The notes below the pieces were generated by a model. It worked only from the letters and a program-made list of their open reading frames with translations. It ran no database searches and was not told the origin of the DNA. Shown piece after piece: positions 1 through 11,547 of a stretch of DNA of 64,000 nt (positions are counted from its first letter, which is position 1; each line of letters begins with the position of its first letter). The stretch is from Typhlomys cinereus. Taxonomy: Eukaryota; Chordata; Mammalia; Rodentia; Platacanthomyidae. Position numbers and translations under genes: made by a program. The stretch covers positions 1,576,610 to 1,640,609 of the forward strand of contig JALPQD010000409.1 in assembly GCA_023101885.1 (NCBI GenBank), given 5' to 3'.

Positions 1-461
1 GACTGCCGCTGAGGATGACTGGGAGTAGACATTCACCCTGGTTCAGAGGGCCTCTGCTTTTACAAATTCAAGCTGCAAACAGGGACTGGGAATGCCTAGA
101 CTCTTCAAGCCACCTTGACTACATGATGAGCAATTGAAAATGGACACTGAAGTAAAGGATGCAGTATTTGATATACTGGACTTTGATCTTAGTTTAATGT
201 TTTCTTATTACATCTAGATACTTCTGTTTTAATGTTTTATTTGTTTTAGAGTATTTAACTTATTTCAGTTTATACATTCTTAGGGTTAAAAACTTTTACT
301 TTTTAAAATGTTGGAACTGAAGTTTTAATGAGAGAACATTTTAAATTTGTTTATGAAATGTATTTATAATTTTAAGATAACTTTTAATATTTGTGAAGAC
401 ATGGATTGATGGTTACAGTTTAAAAGTGCTATGTTTTTGTATCAAGTTGACAAGGGGTAGA
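1..461. other. unique AT-rich DNA
   Basis: No gene, recognisable repeat or long open frame is visible here. The first 180 bases are less AT-rich than the rest, but I see no exon with splice sites. Confidence 0.5.
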
Positions 462-880
462 GTGTCATAGTTAGACACAGGTGTCAACTTGACAGTTGAG
501 GGTTGGAGCTCTGGACACATTGGTAGAGAATTTTAAGCCCAGAGCCAACCTGCAAGAGATTGTCTAGCTAATTGGGAAGGCACAGCCTATGATGGGTGGG
601 ACTAGGCCCCAAACAGATGAATAAAATACTGAGAGCTGGTTAACGAAGTTGGCACCCTTGTGTACAATTGGCCAGACATGCTGCTCTGGCAAGTAAAGAT
701 TGTCCCTCTCTCAGCCATTATGTATGATGGTGTGGCCAGTTCCCTTGGCCCTGGTATTGGTGCATGCTCTCCCATCAAGCTGGACTAAGAATTGTAACCA
801 ATAATCATAAGAGGCAATAAATCCCTTGTTCCCTTAAACCATTTGATGGTGATTTATCAGCAACCAGGCAGGCAACAAAC
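462..880 (-). mobile_element. URR1-like hAT-Charlie DNA transposon
   Basis: One end carries the inverted form of the CAAGTTGACA...TAACTATGACA terminus, and the interior has the short 'tgggtgggactaggcc' segment. The same layout recurs at 27541-27972 in the opposite orientation, so this is an interspersed repeat of about 420 bp. From memory it resembles the rodent non-autonomous hAT-Charlie family URR1, which has no coding capacity and was moved by a Charlie-type transposase. I could not recognise the 8-bp target duplication expected of hAT elements, so both edges are approximate. Confidence 0.65.
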
Positions 881-1799
881 ACCATCTCCTTATGTCTTCC
901 CATCATAACTCTTCTTCTTCCCTGCCAGTCTCCCTCCTATTTCCTTGTATTTTTGCATGAGTTTCAGTTGAATTGAATTTGCATTGCTTTTGATGGCATA
1001 CACCTTATCACTTTCTGGAGCTTAAATCCTTTATCAGTGGATAAAGTATCACCCCAATCAGAATTAACTCTTATAAGTCCCTTAGGGAGGTGTGGACCCT
1101 TTTGAGTTTTTTGCCCTTTCATGGTGAAATGATGATTGGTCAAATCTCATTTAGGTCTTATGTAACTATACATAGTTGCAGTTAATCCATGGAAGAAACA
1201 GCTCAAACGTATTTAGAAGATAATGTCTGGCCACACTCCTGACCTTCAGTGTCCTAAAATTCTTTGGCTCAATATTTTGGGATATTCCTTAAGACTTCTG
1301 ATGGATGAGTGGATTAGATATTCTGTTTAGGGCCAAGCAACCTGTCCTCCTCTACTTTCTGAACATTTTCCAGTTGTGTTTGTTGTAATAAACAGGTTTC
1401 TTTGAAGTGGTAATACTTTAGGTTGAATGCTGAATGTGTCTCCAACCTATGGATATAGTGACAAATATAAAAAGATAGTTTAAAAAATATGCAAGTATTA
1501 ATCTACATAATTCAAAGCAACTGAGAAATAAACTTACTTGCTTATAATTCTGAGGTTAAAATTATAACACATGCAAAAAGAGAAAAGAAAAGCATAGTGT
1601 GGTGCCTCCTTGATTTTTATGTAGATTGAAGCATAAGGATTGCTGTGACTTTAAGGAGAGTTTGTTTTACAGTGAATGTTTCAAGTCAAAGGGAGCTAAA
1701 CTGATATCTCATAAAGTAAAAACAATAACAGAATAATGTCACTGCAAAAGGAACGACACTGTAAGTAAGCTTCATTTTAGATCTATATTTTAAAATATG
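881..1799. other. unique AT-rich DNA
   Basis: I see no gene and no repeat that I can name. Short open frames are at chance length. Confidence 0.5.
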
Positions 1800-1927
1800 C
1801 AACTAAGAGGAAAACTTGACAATCAGACAGTGTGAGTTCAATCCCACAATCCTACATGAATACAGACCTGACTCTACAAAATTTTTGTATAACCTCCAAA
1901 TGTGCACTATGGTATGCTCATAAAAAT

Positions 1928-1985
<58 letters not shown>

Positions 1986-1990
1986 CAAAC
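1800..1990 (+). mobile_element. B3-like tRNA-derived SINE, old copy
   Basis: The stretch contains a B-box-like 'gagttcaatcc' followed by a body resembling rodent B3 ('cctccaaatgtgcactatggt'-like) and a CA-rich tail. It is strongly diverged and no target duplication was identified. B3 elements are short Pol III transcripts mobilised by L1 proteins; this copy is presumably inert. Confidence 0.55.
1932..1983. repeat. (CA)n microsatellite
   Basis: About 25 uninterrupted CA units form the expanded tail of the preceding SINE. The open frames that run through it on both strands are poly-His/Thr or poly-Val/Cys artefacts. Confidence 0.95.
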
Positions 1991-2499
1991 AGACATGCAA
2001 CGTTTTTGAAAAGTCTAAAATATACATTTAAGTGATTCTGTTCTAGACCTAAAATGCATGAATTGTTTATTTTTTTCCTCAGTCTATTCAAGAAGGTCTA
2101 AGTAATTTAATCCTCATTGAATGATGCAGAAAGTAGTACTATGATAATTTCTATATTTCAAATGGCTAACTTGTGTAAAGGGTAAATATAATTAATTCTT
2201 CAAGAAAACAAAGGTACAAAATATTGCCAGGATTCATTCTCAAGAAATGCAAACTTTTAACTATTATTCCCATGTTCTTATTCTCTATGGATGATGACTT
2301 TGGAAGAAATTCACAGGAAGATATCTATTTTTACACATACATATGCTATAAAATACATGAGTTGATGGATTTGTCAATTATCCTGCTTTAATTGTGCCAT
2401 AATACCTAATTCACACTGAAATATAACATTATATGTTACATTTTATATAATTTTTATTTATGAATTGAAAACCAAACCAATCAAATAAATTGGACCTAA

Positions 2500-2642
2500 C
2501 TTGACAGCTAATCAACCTGATGCTTGGAAAATCAGGAGGGGAGTGTTTACATTAAAAGTGAAACCAGCCTTGGTTACATAGGAATTTCAGACAATATATG
2601 GGCTAAAGAATACTCTATCTCAAAAAAAAAAAAAAAAAAAAA
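2500..2642 (+). mobile_element. B1-like 7SL-derived SINE
   Basis: The sequence retains B1-like segments in order: a degraded head, 'gaaaccagccttggttacat', then 'ctctatctc' followed by an A20-plus tail ending near 2642. B1 derives from 7SL RNA and was copied by L1 machinery. Divergence suggests an old copy. Confidence 0.65.
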
Positions 2643-2805
2643 GAACCTGAAGCTGTCAATTCTGATTATACCATTAATTCTAACACTTAGAGGATGGAGG
2701 CTGGGGCATCAGGATGTCAACCTTTGCTATATAATGAATTCAAGGTGAATCTTGGATACATGAGACATTGTGTGAAAGACATCAGAAAAATAAGACCCTG
2801 AAAAA
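2643..2805 (+). mobile_element. second diverged B1-like SINE
   Basis: Directly after the previous A-tail lies another B1-like monomer, with 'taattctaacacttagagga' (the usual CCCAGCACT region) and then 'acattgtgtgaaa' (the GACCCTGTCTCAAA region). It is more degraded than its neighbour and may have inserted near its A-tail. Confidence 0.5.
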
Positions 2806-5800
2806 ATGGGAACAAAAAAGCAGAATTCATGTATGTGAAATATTCGAAGACCACTTTTTGCATTATATGTGTTATGACATTTCAACCTCATGGTGTTCTA
2901 CTGTTGTAAAGAAACATCTCTCTACATCAAGACAAAGAAATCTACATATTGGGAAGATAGCTGATAACACTCCTTGAAGTAATAAACCCTTGTAGGATAA
3001 AACACTTTACTGATGCTTTCCTACAAAATGAATTACTTTAACAAATAAGAATTTTTTTAGGCACCATAGGTAGAAATGTTTTAATTTTGATGCATAATAG
3101 CAGAGTAAGAGATAGCTCACTAATCATCACAAATTACCAATAAAATAGTTGGTGACTAAATAAGGAGGTACATGTTAGTGCTTTAAGCTAGTAACAGACA
3201 CCAAACTCAGACTATAATATATCGTACATGCAGGGTTTGGAATCAAATTCTTACTTGGATTATTTGTCTTTGTCTTCTTTAATAATTTAAAAAAGAAAGT
3301 GATTAAACACTCAGGATATCATGCTTGTAGGAAAGAAACATTCTTGGCTTCTCTCTGGCTACATTTGTGAGTTGAAAGCATAGATTCTTTAAACTAAGTC
3401 AGATGAGGACTCAATACTCCTTTATCTAAGCATCTTAACATTTTCATCAGAGTTTTTTGTTGCTATTGTTGTTGTTAGATGAATTTTTATCTTATGAGAG
3501 TTCAGTAATTCTTAGGCTCACTGTGAAATTTATCTTGCCAATCAATAGTGTCTTTGGTGTCTCTCATTTCCCTTCAAATAATTTATATGATATTGACTTT
3601 CAGTTTAATGTTTAAGTGATATACATGGTGACATGATGTGAGAAACAATGTAGAAACGGAAATAATAGTTTGGGGATGTAGATGGGAACTGTAAGAATCT
3701 CAACAAAGTATTGAGTGTTTCATAAGGCCTTAAAACATTGTAGAAACTGGGGTAAGATTTATGTTGAATAGAAAGTTCAGAGAGAAGTTCTGTTCTACAT
3801 TTGCTTCAGCAATTGGATTATTAGATTGTTATCTTGTAGAATTGGAAAGGCAGTGTCTTAAGGATTGCATGAGTATGTACTTTATGATCATCCTCTATCT
3901 GATGAACAGTTTCTCGGTTGCTTCTGAAGCACACTCACATACACTCCCACACACACACTGTGTGTATGTTTGTATGTGTGTGTGAGTGTGTGTGTGTATC
4001 TATGTGTAGAAAATCTTAGTGAAGTATCAAGGCATTTTTATTATTATTATTATTGTTATTATTTTACACAGTGGCCTTTGTGATATGTTCAAGATCAAGG
4101 ACCCTAATTGTCTAGCTCACCTTACAAAAAAAAATTCAATCCATCTCAAGTCTTAGTGTTTTAATTATTTCAGAATTGTTGAAAAATTCTTATTTGAAAG
4201 CTTTGCCAAGATGAAGATCTGGTTTTCTCTGAATTGTGTAAAAAATCAAAAGAAGTTAGCTGTCTTATCAGCTTATAATACATAACGTTGGAGGAAACAC
4301 AAAATCTAAAATCAAGGAATGGGGCTATAATGGCGAGGAATTAGGCCAAAATAAGATAGAAATGCACAAGGGCAAACACTAAATCCCTAAACTCAAGTTC
4401 AGCATCTGGTGTGCACAGTCTAGGATATGAACTTCTCAGGACTTTATCAGAATTTTTCCTAAAGCATTGCAATTCACATGGCCATAGTTATAGACAGACT
4501 CTCCTCACTCACTGCCTGGAGCTTCCCTCAGTAGAATACTCATATTTATACCATGGCTAACTTTGTTCTCTGTTACATATTTTACATCATCCTCAAATTA
4601 TTATACATCACTCCATCAAGGATTCTGTATGTATGATGTATTATGTATGTCAGCAAAACAAGCATCATGCCGAAAATGCCAAGGTTTACTGTAAGCAAGA
4701 GCTGTACACTGCTCTTTCAACACTGATGTTAGCAGATTTTGAATGTCTTATTGGCTGAGCAAGTACATTCTCCCAAAGATCTTTCCCAAAAGTTTCTGAA
4801 TTAGGATATCCTTCATACAAATTTGTATTTCTATGTCTCCAAGTTTGTTGATATCAGTGGCCTTATCATTCCTATTTTACTAATACAAGGCAATCAACTT
4901 ATTGGTAATGATATAAGTAGTGATTAATGTGCTCTTTTCTGCTGTGTACTTAGACATGCTCATTTTTGGTCAATTTGTAAATCCTCAAATCTTTGTGTTC
5001 TGTTTCCTGTTAGTTTATCTTGAAATCTGTATAATAGGAGCCACCAATACCCACAGTATAGTTTTAATACCAGGTTAAAATTTTCTATGCTAGATGCTAG
5101 CATATTATAGTTTTGTTTATTTAGTACTGGATAGTATAAGGTTATTTCCATACAAGCATATAATGGTCTTTACATATAATTCATACCATTTCCTCATGGT
5201 CTCTCCTTTCCTTCCTTCTTCTATCTCTTTAGTAATATGAGTTACCCTAGAGTAAATTGTTTCTACTATCGTGTCATTGGTCTTCATATGTATCTACATA
5301 AAATTGAACATTCACAAATTAGAAAAAATAATACTGTCTTTCTATGATAGGCTTAATTTATCTAATATGTGCATTGATTAGGTCAAGTTGACACCCAATA
5401 TTAACCATCACAATATGACTATGCATAATCACATTCATTTTCCTGTAAGCCATATAAAGTTTCTCTTCTCTAGGGTTGATAATAAAGTTCCATTATTTTT
5501 ACAAGTATCACACTAGCAAAGATTTGGAGGTGGACATAATTCTGTGTTTCATTTGTTATACAACAGACTCTAATCTATTTTCCACTGGAACATTCATTTC
5601 TTCTGAAACTATGTACACTATTTTCAGCAATCTAGTCATCTGAACTCTGATCAGAGCTCTGTTTAAATAATTCTACTTTCTTTAACTTCTTTAGCCAATT
5701 GTTGACAAATCCCTCTTCCAAATCATCTCCAAATATGTGACCACATCAATTCACTTGTAGCAGCAGCTACCTCATTCTTTGTATAAATTTCTGTGCATCC

Positions 5801-6639
5801 TCAAACCAGTGAGGACAGCAACCAAAATTAAACACTAAAATAGCAGAACTTAAATTATGAAAGTAATATGTTTGCAGCTGCATTATGCCACATATATTAA
5901 GCAAAAAATGCTATCTAAATATTTTGTTGAGCCAAGAATATATACAAATATTAAGATGTCTCAAATTCTGTACTTTGAATACAGTATAGCAGGACTGATT
6001 ATATAATATGGTCATATATAAAATGTTACTACTGAGAATGTAGCTAAATAAATGTGCAGAGAGCTTATGACTACAAAAGTAAAATTTATAAATGAATACA
6101 AAGAGAAAGTCTTTGCTTCAACAGTAGTTCAGGAAGCATAAATTAGAAACATTTCAAAGTGTATTTGCATACTTATTAAGGTATAGAAAATATAAAATTT
6201 ATGCAAGTCAATTTTGACCAACTAAACTGCAAAGACTTAATCAGGCTGATTCTTTTCTTGGAACACTGGTAATTAGTGAGTGTTGTGAAACAAGTTGTAG
6301 ATAATAAAGAACCACATCCTTTGAATTGGTAGTTCTCTTTGCAGTGAAGGCATTTTGGAAATAGTCTTAAAAACAATGCAGCAAAATAAAGCCAAAGATA
6401 ATTTTGTATGGAGACTTATAAAATTAATATTTCTTAATAGAAGTAATTTATTTTCTCCTGTGCATAGGAGAAAGATGTGCAGATTTTTTTTCACAAGGTT
6501 TCAAGGCAGCATGTATAGAAGGATAAAGCAATTTATAAGATCATGCAAGTAGATTTTCTCAAGTGATGATGGTAATTATGATAACAATGAAAATGACTTT
6601 CCATATATAATAATACAGCAGTAACATTTTGATTCAGCA

Positions 6640-6642
<3 letters not shown>
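2806..6642. other. unique AT-rich DNA
   Basis: About 3.8 kb without a gene. I see an (ATT)n patch near 4038-4064 and a possible end of a URR1-like hAT element near 5365-5415 ('caagttgacacccaat'). Nothing else is recognisable, and open frames stay below about 75 codons. Confidence 0.5.
3930..4008. repeat. CA/GT imperfect inverted repeat
   Basis: A CA-rich arm (3930-3958) is followed directly by a GT-rich arm (3959-4008). The region could fold into a hairpin or form Z-DNA, but mirror microsatellites of this kind are common in rodent genomes. Confidence 0.7.

Positions 6643-6680
<38 letters not shown>
6643..6680. repeat. (TG)n microsatellite
   Basis: Nineteen consecutive TG units. Confidence 0.95.
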
Positions 6681-6681
<1 letters not shown>

Positions 6682-6789
6682 AAAACTATATTTTCAGTGG
6701 ATGATTGTGAGAAAGCAAATATGAAAAGAAAATTGGAATTTCTTGTTTTATTCTTTTTGTAATTGTTTTATTATTGCTAAGTGGATATA

Positions 6790-6965
6790 TAGATTTGTGT
6801 TATGAGTGTATGATTTGTGTATGTGTAGATGCATATGCAACATGGTAGAATGTCAGAGAATAATGTTTGAGAATTATTTCCTTTCAGAGTAGACTGCAAG
6901 GATCCAACTCAGGTCATCAGGACTGTGTGCATGTGCCCTTATACACTGAGACATCTTGCTGACCT
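6790..6965 (-). mobile_element. B2/B3-superfamily SINE, old copy
   Basis: The reverse strand begins with a tRNA-like head ('gcaagatgtctcagtg', an A-box region) and carries a B-box-like 'gagttggatcc'. These are the paired Pol III promoter elements of tRNA-derived rodent SINEs. The tail is degraded and no target duplication is visible. Confidence 0.55.
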
Positions 6966-7219
6966 TGTAGTACCTTTTAGGGGAAAGAGACAGATGAAAT
7001 TGGTATGGTAAAATATATATCTACTAATGATGGAGCTCACAAGGGTGTCAGTTTATCACTCAATATATATGTATATGAAAACTCTCCTATTTCAATTTTA
7101 GCTTAATAAAATATTCTGTAATATTTATTAATATAAATAATAAAACAATATATTGTAATTTATTTCATCTTTCAAATACATATTTGGCAATATATACTTC
7201 CTGCCTTCCATAAGAGCTT

Positions 7220-7720
7220 GAACTATATATTGTTTTATTTTTGATGACAATAATATCATACCATGTTTTATTTTATCTGCATATTGTGAACATAATTTTT
7301 AAGGCCAGGGAATATTCTTAATATTATATTCAGTAGCTATGTAGTGCTTTATTAGATGATGTTGTATACATTTTAACTAATCTCTTGATATAAATCCTGT
7401 AGCTAACCCATGATTTTGTACTATAACCAACACCAAGAACAATACTTGAACCTTAATAAAGCATTCCTTATATTTCTGCTTCGTAGAAATTCATAGAATA
7501 GCATTGCTGCATCAAAAGTCATGAATATTTTGTAAGCTTCTTAAACACATTTTTAATAGTCCAGAAAGTTTCAAGTTCTAACCAGCATTGCTTATTTTTT
7601 TTTAAATTTTTCATGCTTGGGCAAAAAGTTGATTTAATTTTGATTTACATTTTTTGGTGGTAATTCCTGATCTTGATCAGAATGCAAAACAAATTACATG
7701 TGTTCTTTGCTCATTAGTAG
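7220..7720 (-). mobile_element. ancient L1 ORF2/3' fragment (L1M-like)
   Basis: On the minus strand the order of words matches the 3' part of old mammalian L1 ORF2, including the counterpart of 'ttgctgggtcaaa' ('ttgctgcatcaaaa' here), 'aaccagcattgct' and 'ttttgatttacatt'. No frame is open. It is far more diverged than the lineage-specific L1s in this window and predates them. Confidence 0.5.
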
Positions 7721-10104
7721 TTTGTACAGATAACACAGATGCAGGTTAGCAATGCTAAGATAACTTATAATTTAAATATAATATGATTTATATTTCCTAT
7801 TTTAAACTGCTATGTTCCTTCCTTTAAGATGAAAAAAGGTCACAAGTATTCTGTTACACAGGCCCATCCTGATCCGACTGTGAAATGTTAATTGAAAATC
7901 TGTTTGCTAAAGAATTCTAAGAGATGTTCAAATGCAGAACATGACCCCATTAACATTTTAACATGACTTTATTTCACTGACTTTTCAGAGTTATCTGGTT
8001 GTGGTTTCCCTGATGCATCTTGATTAAAGTCCATGAAAGGTGGTTTGTGAGGGGACTGTGAATAGCAACCAAGTGAGAGCACAAAGCAGTGAGTTGAATG
8101 TGATCTCAAAATCACCCTGGATTTATCAAGGGAGCCAGCATTTGCCAGCCACCATGGCAATTGTAGCAGCTAGGAACATCCCAGATTTTGAAATGCTGGC
8201 TTTTAGCTGTCTTTTCCTGACAAATCCTCAGTAAGGAATTTTCTCCCTATTCAAGGCCACAGTTTCATACACGCAGCTGTTCTGTATCCATTACCATCAC
8301 TACCAGACAATGGAAAATAAAGGCTAACAGAAGTCATTTTGCTACTGCTGCACAGATGAGTCTAAAAATCAGGATTTTTGACAATGTTGGTTTGACTACA
8401 AAGCCTCTTTCACCTAGACTATGTTCTACAGCTAAAGCAGGGAACCTAACTAAACCATACTCTCATCTTTGTCCAGTCTGTATGAATATTACCTTTTCCT
8501 AGGTGTAGAAGTCTGTCTTTCAAATTTTCTTTTTAGTAATTATTAAGATTAATGTCTAGCTTCCATAAAGACTTTCACTTACTCTGAGTTGCAAAACATT
8601 TTATTCTTTTGGCATCCATGAAGTATAAACTGAATTGATGACAGATCAGGTACTGCTTGTTAACTTGATCACTGTTCACCTGAAGTTTTGCATCTCTGCT
8701 TCTTGCGGTAGAGTAACATGTGCAGCACAGAGTTCAAATGATACTGTGTAATGTGTATTCTGTTAAAGGTTGCCTAGCAGTAATTCATTAAAGAAAATAA
8801 AACAGCATTGTCCCCTTTTAAAAGCATTCAATTTCCTAAATGAGAATAAAAAAATGAAATGTATATAGAGATTCACAGTTTAATCTTACGTATCAAACTA
8901 AAAAAAAGGATGAGTTGTCACAAAAAGATGTTTCAAATGTCCTCTTAAGAGAAAATCACCTGAAATGACTGGGTTATGGATTGCATAATAGAGAGAGGGC
9001 TCTTACATATCTCGGAAACACTCAAATTCCTCTTTAACTTCTTGTAACTCTGTAACTAGCTTGCACTACTTTTTCATGTGTGACAATTTCCCTGAGGAAA
9101 GTTTTAAATATTGGTCCCATCCTGAGATATTCCGAAGGCGTATTTACTGCTATTCTCAAGCATTCCAAATGATACCAACAGTCAGGATTCAGAATCTGCT
9201 GTGAGACACATAAAGCCTTATGCAATTTTTAGAAATCAGTGGATAGTGCCTAATAGTGGACTGTAAGGCAGTGTGTAGGTTTATTTGCTCTGTGGACATT
9301 TTTGAGAAAGCTAATGGCTGTAGCCTGAACGAATCTTAAGAATTAGTGTTTTTTTTTGTTTGTTTGTTTGTTTTTTATGAGAGTTAGTGAGGCTTTGAGG
9401 TATTGCCCCCTGGTGGTATTTTATTTAATAACAATAGAAAAGGGTGCAACTTGTCCAAACCAGATTTGGAGAATGATATTATGTTTTAAAACGCCAATAT
9501 TTTTCAGTTCTAGTAGAAAGTTCTTGTTAACAATGCTATTTAAGCTTAATTTTTGTTGTTCCATGTTTAAATTAGAAAATTGGCTCACTTATTAAATCTC
9601 TATTCCTTTTTCTTATTCAAAAGTTTATGATTCACAGTCGTCATCAAGAGTAAAGTCAAAATTTGGGCAGGAATCTGGCTCAACTTTTCCATATCTGGAA
9701 CAATGTAATGTCGTTTTAATAGTGAATTGAACTTTATATTTTTCTTTCTTTCCCAATTTTTTCATTGCTTATTTTCTTTTCTACTTATTTTGAATCCAAA
9801 ATGTTCCTTTACCTTCATCTCACTTAAAATAAATTGCAAAACCAATACTGAACAGCAAGTTGAGTTATTGAAGTACCATATAAATTCCATTCTGATTAAT
9901 TTTGTTTTGAATTGTCATATAAATGTATTTTAAACAGAAAAAGAAAAAATGTTAGTGAACTTTCACGGCCTACTGCATTTGATATAAATTTAAAATAATG
10001 AGGCAAAATTAGGAACAGTCATATTAATTATGATACAGCTGCTTTAACTGAAATCTTAGCATATAATTCAACTGGGCAGTTTAGAGTTTTAGAAATGGCT
10101 TTTC
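7721..10104. other. unique AT-rich DNA
   Basis: About 2.4 kb without a recognisable gene or repeat. The segment near 7980-8240 is somewhat more GC-rich, but its frames on both strands are about 63 codons and lack features. Confidence 0.45.
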
Positions 10105-10300
10105 TAACAGACAAGCAAGATAGTTCAGATATCTCAGTGGATAAGGTACCTGGTAGAAAACTGGGCAATCTGAGTTTGATCCCTAAACCCCACATGGAGG
10201 AAGGAGAAAATTGATTTACAAAAATATCTTCTGTTCTCTGACTTTAATTTATGTATTATAACATACATGTACTTTCTCTCTCTCTTTCTCTCTCTCAAGT
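10105..10300 (+). mobile_element. B3-like tRNA-derived SINE
   Basis: A tRNA-like head with a B-box-like 'gagtttgatcc' precedes 'ccccacatggaggaaggaga', the hallmark segment of rodent B3, and a (TC)n-rich tail ends near 10300. No target duplication was found. It lies about 200 bp from the L1-A insertion. Confidence 0.65.
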
Positions 10301-10517
10301 AAAATATATTTTGTAAAAGAAATAAATAACAGTTTTATCTATGAGCATCTAGCAAATTCTTACTGTTATTTGGGAGCACTGTTAAATAGACATTGAAGAA
10401 AACAACATATTAAAAGGAAACTAAAAGTTTCTTTCTTAGGTTTTGTTGTCATATTTTTCATACTTTGATTTTCCTAGTATGTTTCCTGAAATCTTCATAT
10501 AGTTCATTTTAGTTCTT

Positions 10518-11547
10518 TTTTTATAACATTTTTATTATTATTTCCGCTCGTACAAACTTGATAGGTAGACCAGTTCCCTCCTCCCTCCTCCTCTCCCTGA
10601 ACCCTCTGCTCCCCCACCCTCCCTCCCCATCTCCCAGTACCTCCCCCCCCAATTCCCAGAGAGTCCTTTATTGCATATGCCTAACTCTCCTCTTGGTCCT
10701 CCTTTCTGATGACGCAAAAGGACCCAGTGGCATTTCCCTGAACCCTTTCTCGTGTTCCCCTTAAGCATAGGAACACTACTGTGGCCATCAATCCCCTTGC
10801 CTCCAAGGATCTTGGTGCTTTTAGCCGATGTTAGACTTTGTGAGGTCAATAGTGTGACAGACATGGTGCAGGGCATGCAAAGTCCTATTATGATTGCTTC
10901 AGCCCTATCTAGTGTGGAGACTCTTCAAATCATTGCTCCCCCCATCCTTTTGCTCTTACAATCTTACAGCCCCCTCTTCCGCAGATGTCCCTGAGCTTCA
11001 GGATGGGGGGAGACTAGGCTGGCTTAGTTCTATGTGGATGATATAGAGTCTGGGAAGTTCTGGATTGTGGTTTGTTGATTTTCTTTTGCAGTTTTGCTGC
11101 TCCTGCTATGTCCTTCACTCCATCCTGATGGGCACTGTATGTCACCCCCTGGTCAGAGACAAAAAACTGCTAAACTGGAGTCTTGTTATAATAGCACATT
11201 CAAGGATAGATGTAATAAAAGCAGGAAACCTCGGTGAGGGAGGGATCAGTCATCCATTTGCAAAATGATCTCTTTTCATCTGCCAGACTATATGCTCTCT
11301 CCTTCTGTTGAGATCATACCCCCTCAGTTGTACATGATCAGGAACGAATGTCTGTGAACTTAACCAGGTGTCACATTACTTACTTGCATTCCTTGGAGGT
11401 CGATTTTCTCTGCTGTAACATGTTCCCCTCTCTCCTTGTGTCTGGTGTGGCTCTCCAACCCCATCCCTCCTGTTCACAATCCTTGCAATTACCATATTAC
11501 ATAGATTTACCCTTGAGTGTCTCAATGTGGGCTGGGTGAGTTTGGTA
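10518..11547 (-). other. L1-A 3'UTR with polypurine tract
   Basis: About 1 kb of non-coding sequence follows the ORF2 stop. Near its end (10570-10670) the minus strand is a G/A-rich tract, a conserved feature of mammalian L1 3'UTRs that may form G-quadruplexes. It is followed by the terminal words 'aagtttgtacgagcggaaat' and an A-rich tail. The same 3'UTR recurs at 20832, 27405, 30545, 33150, 51930 and 52158, which fixes the family's 3' end. Confidence 0.85.
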